This document shows positions 5,255 to 7,406 of a DNA stretch of 7,406 nt, piece by piece (the first letter of the stretch is position 1; each line of letters starts with the position of its first letter). Below the pieces are notes generated by a model that saw only the letters and a program-made list of their open reading frames with translations, had not been told where the DNA came from and did no database searches. The stretch covers positions 1-7,406 of the forward strand of contig JABXGS010000224.1 in assembly GCA_016550425.1 (NCBI GenBank). The letters run 5' to 3'. The DNA comes from an archaeon. Lineage in GTDB: Archaea > Asgardarchaeota > Hermodarchaeia > Hermodarchaeales > Hermodarchaeaceae. Position numbers and translations under genes: made by a program.

Positions 5255-7406
5255 TCATTTTCTTCTTTGTCGCCGAATGAGAACTCCTAGACCAAGTGTT
5301 CCTATTAATGCTAATATTATGGCTTCGATGGGGAAGCCGGGGACTCCAGGTGGTGCGGGGGGAAGAACGGTGACGGTGAACGTAGCGGTTTGCGTGTTGC
5401 CATAGGGGTCAGCGACGGTTACAAGGAGACTGTATACACCAGAATCTAATGGGTCATCACTAGTGATGCGCCCGGTTCCGGAGATAGTGAAGTGCGTAGT
5501 GTCGTTAATGGTCCATTGATGAATACCAGACAAATCAGTTGCGGATAATTGGTAGTCTAATGATTCACCAGGTGCGAGAAGTTGATCCGTTGGCGTTGGA
5601 TCCCATGTTGGGGCTGTTGTATCTTCAACTGTGACTTGGATAAAGGCTTGACAATAGTTGTTGGAGGAGTCATAGGCGCGGACCTCTATATTGTGTGTTC
5701 CGACTGGTAAGGTGGCAATGCTGGAGATGAGTCCGTTACTATCAATGGCGAAATGGCTGGTGTCGTTTATCCAATAGGTGCTAATTCCCCCAAGATCTGA
5801 CGCATCCAAATCGTAGCTGAAACTATCACCAAATTCGATGACCGGATTCGTTGGGGTAACATCCCAGGTTGGCATCACCGTATCCTCAACCGTAATTGTG
5901 AACTCCCTGGAACAATAGCGGCTGTAAGGATCATAGGCGCGGACTTCAAGGGCATGGATGCCAACGGGGACTAATCCCACATTGGTTATCAGACCAGTAC
6001 TATCGATTGCGAAGTGAGTGGTATCATTGAGCCACCATTGACTAATCCCTGAGGGATCAGAGGCATTGAGATTATAGCTAAACATGTCTCCTAACTCGAA
6101 CTGTTGGTCTGTAGCAGGTTCGTCCCATGTGGGGTCATTGGTATCTTGGACGATAACTTGGATGATTGCGGTGCAGTAGTTGTTAGAAGGGTCATAGGCC
6201 CGAAGCTCGACACCATAAATTCCAACGGTGAGACCAGTTGCATTCGTCAGGAGTCCATCAACGGTAATTGTGAAATGCGCTGTATCGTTAACCCAATAGG
6301 AACTAATTCCCCCATAGTCTGACGCGTTGACCTCATAAGAGAAGGCAAGGCCAAATTCCAAGAACTGATTGGATGGCACTTCATCCCAAGTGGGAGCAGT
6401 GGTATCCTGGACGGTGATCTTGAAGGTGGCAGCAGCAAATTGGGTATATGGATCATAGGCGCGGATTTCAACCCAATAAATTCCGACCAACAGTCCAGTG
6501 ACATTACTGATATTTCCAGTTCCGTCAATCGCGAAGTGGGTTGTGTCATTAAGCCAATATGAGGCGATTCCTGAGAAGTCAAAGGCGTCGACATCGTAGC
6601 TGAAGGCTTGACCGAACTCAAGGATTTGATTGGTTGGAAGTGTAATCCAACTCGGAGCGGTTGTATCTTGAACCGTGAACCGAAAGATTGCACTCACATA
6701 GTTTGTATAGGGATCGTATGCCCGAACTTCAACCCAAAACTCCCCCACCACAAGGAACGTGGCATTCGTAATGGTTCCACTCATATCTATCGAAAAGCGA
6801 CTCGTGTCATTAATCCAGTACGAAGAGATGCCGGAAAGGTCAGAGGCATCAACATCATAAAATGTAGGTTGTCCAATCTCGTTGACTTGATTTGAAGGCA
6901 CCCAATCCCATGTCGGCGAGGTAGTGTCTTCGACAGTAACGCTGATTGTTGCGAAACAATAGTTGGTACTGGGGTCATAGCTGCGGATTTCTATCCAATA
7001 AACGCCCACTGCTAAATTTGTGTTATTTGATATTATTCCCTGTGTATTGATTACAAACTGGCTGGTATCGTTAATCCAATAATAACTGATTCCCGACAAA
7101 TCTGAGGCGTTCACATTATATGTAAACGCGAACCCGTATTCAGCGAGTTGATTTACAGGGGTCTGGTCCCAGGTGGGAGCGGTTGTGTCTTGGACGGTGA
7201 TGCTGATGGTTGCAGTGCAGAAGTTGGTGGATGGGTCGTAAGCACGAAGCTCGACACCATAAATCCCCACGGTTAAACCAGTTGCATTCGTCAGAATACC
7301 ATTGATATCAATTATGAAATGCGTGGTATCGTTGACCCAATAGGAACTGATTCCCCCCAGATCTGACGCATTAACCTCATAAAAGAAAGGCAAGCCAAAT
7401 TCGAGG
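5255..7406 (-). CDS. Large repeat-built surface protein, C-terminal 716 residues (5' end beyond the right edge)
   Basis: The frame is open from the right edge to TGA at 5257-5255. A TTG codon at 7393 lies inside a repeat (L-E-F-G-L-P-F) and aligns with Leu in another unit, so it is not a start; the gene continues outside the window. The visible part is eight tandem units of 87 residues, then a Pro-rich linker (L-P-P-A-P-P-G-V), P-G-F-P, one membrane helix and R-R-Q-R-R-K. Each unit has an Ig/cadherin-like pattern: aromatic Y, (N/D)-A-S-D, G-I-S, W-x-N-D-T, F-x-I-(D), G-x-(I/L), V-G-x-(Y/H), R-(A/S)-Y-D, V-(Q/E)-D-T. It resembles He_PIG/CADG-type beta-sandwiches. At least 18 N-x-(S/T) sequons imply heavy N-glycosylation. 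It is probably a cell-surface adhesin or envelope stalk anchored at its C-terminus. The architecture is certain; the ligand and role are unknown. Confidence 0.88.
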   Translation of the reverse strand, partial: LEFGLPFFYEVNASDLGGISSYWVNDTTHFIIDINGILTNATGLTVGIYGVELRAYDPSTNFCTATISITVQDTTAPTWDQTPVNQLAEYGFAFTYNVNASDLSGISYYWINDTSQFVINTQGIISNNTNLAVGVYWIEIRSYDPSTNYCFATISVTVEDTTSPTWDWVPSNQVNEIGQPTFYDVDASDLSGISSYWINDTSRFSIDMSGTITNATFLVVGEFWVEVRAYDPYTNYVSAIFRFTVQDTTAPSWITLPTNQILEFGQAFSYDVDAFDFSGIASYWLNDTTHFAIDGTGNISNVTGLLVGIYWVEIRAYDPYTQFAAATFKITVQDTTAPTWDEVPSNQFLEFGLAFSYEVNASDYGGISSYWVNDTAHFTITVDGLLTNATGLTVGIYGVELRAYDPSNNYCTAIIQVIVQDTNDPTWDEPATDQQFELGDMFSYNLNASDPSGISQWWLNDTTHFAIDSTGLITNVGLVPVGIHALEVRAYDPYSRYCSREFTITVEDTVMPTWDVTPTNPVIEFGDSFSYDLDASDLGGISTYWINDTSHFAIDSNGLISSIATLPVGTHNIEVRAYDSSNNYCQAFIQVTVEDTTAPTWDPTPTDQLLAPGESLDYQLSATDLSGIHQWTINDTTHFTISGTGRITSDDPLDSGVYSLLVTVADPYGNTQTATFTVTVLPPAPPGVPGFPIEAIILALIGTLGLGVLIRRQRRK
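5258..5365 (-). other. PGF-CTERM-like sorting and anchoring tail
   Basis: The last 36 residues form a tripartite tail: the Pro-rich P-P-A-P-P-G-V linker, P-G-F (5333-5341), a hydrophobic helix of about 18 residues (I-E-A-I-I-L-A-L to G-V-L-I) and R-R-Q-R-R-K at the end. Haloarchaeal PGF-CTERM proteins with this layout are processed by archaeosortase ArtA and lipid-anchored. Asgard proteins have comparable tails. Whether this one is cleaved or stays as a membrane helix cannot be seen from sequence. Confidence 0.65.
5366..7406 (-). repeat. Eight tandem 261-bp (87-residue) Ig/cadherin-like units
   Basis: Unit boundaries in gene order are: unit 1, 7406-7148 (two bases cut by the edge); 2, 7147-6887; 3, 6886-6626; 4, 6625-6365; 5, 6364-6104; 6, 6103-5843; 7, 5842-5582; 8, 5581-5366 (last, lacking the linker). 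Units 1-7 keep a strict 261-bp period. Every unit keeps N-D-T, and units 1-7 end with D-T-x-x-P-(T/S)-W before the next unit. Unit 8 is the most diverged, with W shifted by one residue and no Cys. Units 1 and 5 are the most alike in protein and DNA. Confidence 0.92.

Noticed and set aside
6104..6895. Plus-strand and second minus-frame ORFs inside the repeat protein
   Set aside because: They recur because the 261-bp repeats keep other frames partly open; their sequences do not form a conserved repeat or known fold.
5255..7393. A complete 712-residue gene starting at TTG 7393
   Set aside because: That TTG encodes the Leu of the repeat segment L-E-F-G-L, the frame remains open to the window edge, and there is no signal peptide; the gene is 5'-truncated by the window.
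5366..7406. CRISPR-like array from the regular 261-bp period
   Set aside because: The period is coding (87 codons), the frame is kept throughout, and the units diverge as protein domains do; there are no short identical repeats with unique spacers.

Overview
The window looks archaeal, probably from an Asgard-type lineage (Thorarchaeota or Heimdallarchaeota-like). This rests on A/T-rich TATA-like elements upstream of several genes, free mixing of ATG, GTG and TTG starts, a large repeat-built surface protein ending in a PGF-CTERM-like sorting tail, and the gene content. No rRNA, tRNA, CRISPR array or insertion sequence is visible, and the lineage is an inference from style, not from a marker gene.

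Left end (1-1026): a divergent pair of metal-ion membrane proteins. On the minus strand is the N-terminal part of an FTR1-family high-affinity iron permease, running off the left edge. On the plus strand is a complete UPF0016/GDT1-type cation exporter, a family known for Mn2+/Ca2+ transport. The 166-base gap between them holds two inverted repeats of the same architecture (TTAGGC-N2-GCCTAA and TTAAGC-N2-GCTTAA). They resemble DtxR/IdeR/MntR-type operators, which suggests joint metal-dependent control of iron uptake and manganese export.

Middle (1027-2914): a quiet 259-base spacer with a possible leaderless promoter, then a tight two-gene unit of a DUF362-family protein and an FMN-dependent nitroreductase-family protein. 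A 30-codon ORF overlaps the nitroreductase stop by four bases and may be a small coupled peptide or may be chance. The 169-base gap that follows contains a perfect 14-bp palindrome just upstream of the next ribosome-binding site.

Middle right (2915-5183): an alpha/beta-hydrolase with a full Ser-Asp-His triad, then a 12-helix MFS transporter that starts at a TTG behind a near-perfect Shine-Dalgarno. The transporter resembles eukaryotic FLVCR (SLC49) heme/choline carriers in several diagnostic stretches.

Right end (5255-7406, minus strand, convergent with the transporter): the C-terminal 716 residues of a very large extracellular protein. Eight tandem 87-residue Ig/cadherin-like units, each carrying an N-D-T glycosylation sequon, are followed by a Pro-rich linker, a PGF motif, one membrane helix and a basic tail. 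The gene continues beyond the right edge, so its N-terminus and total repeat number are unknown.
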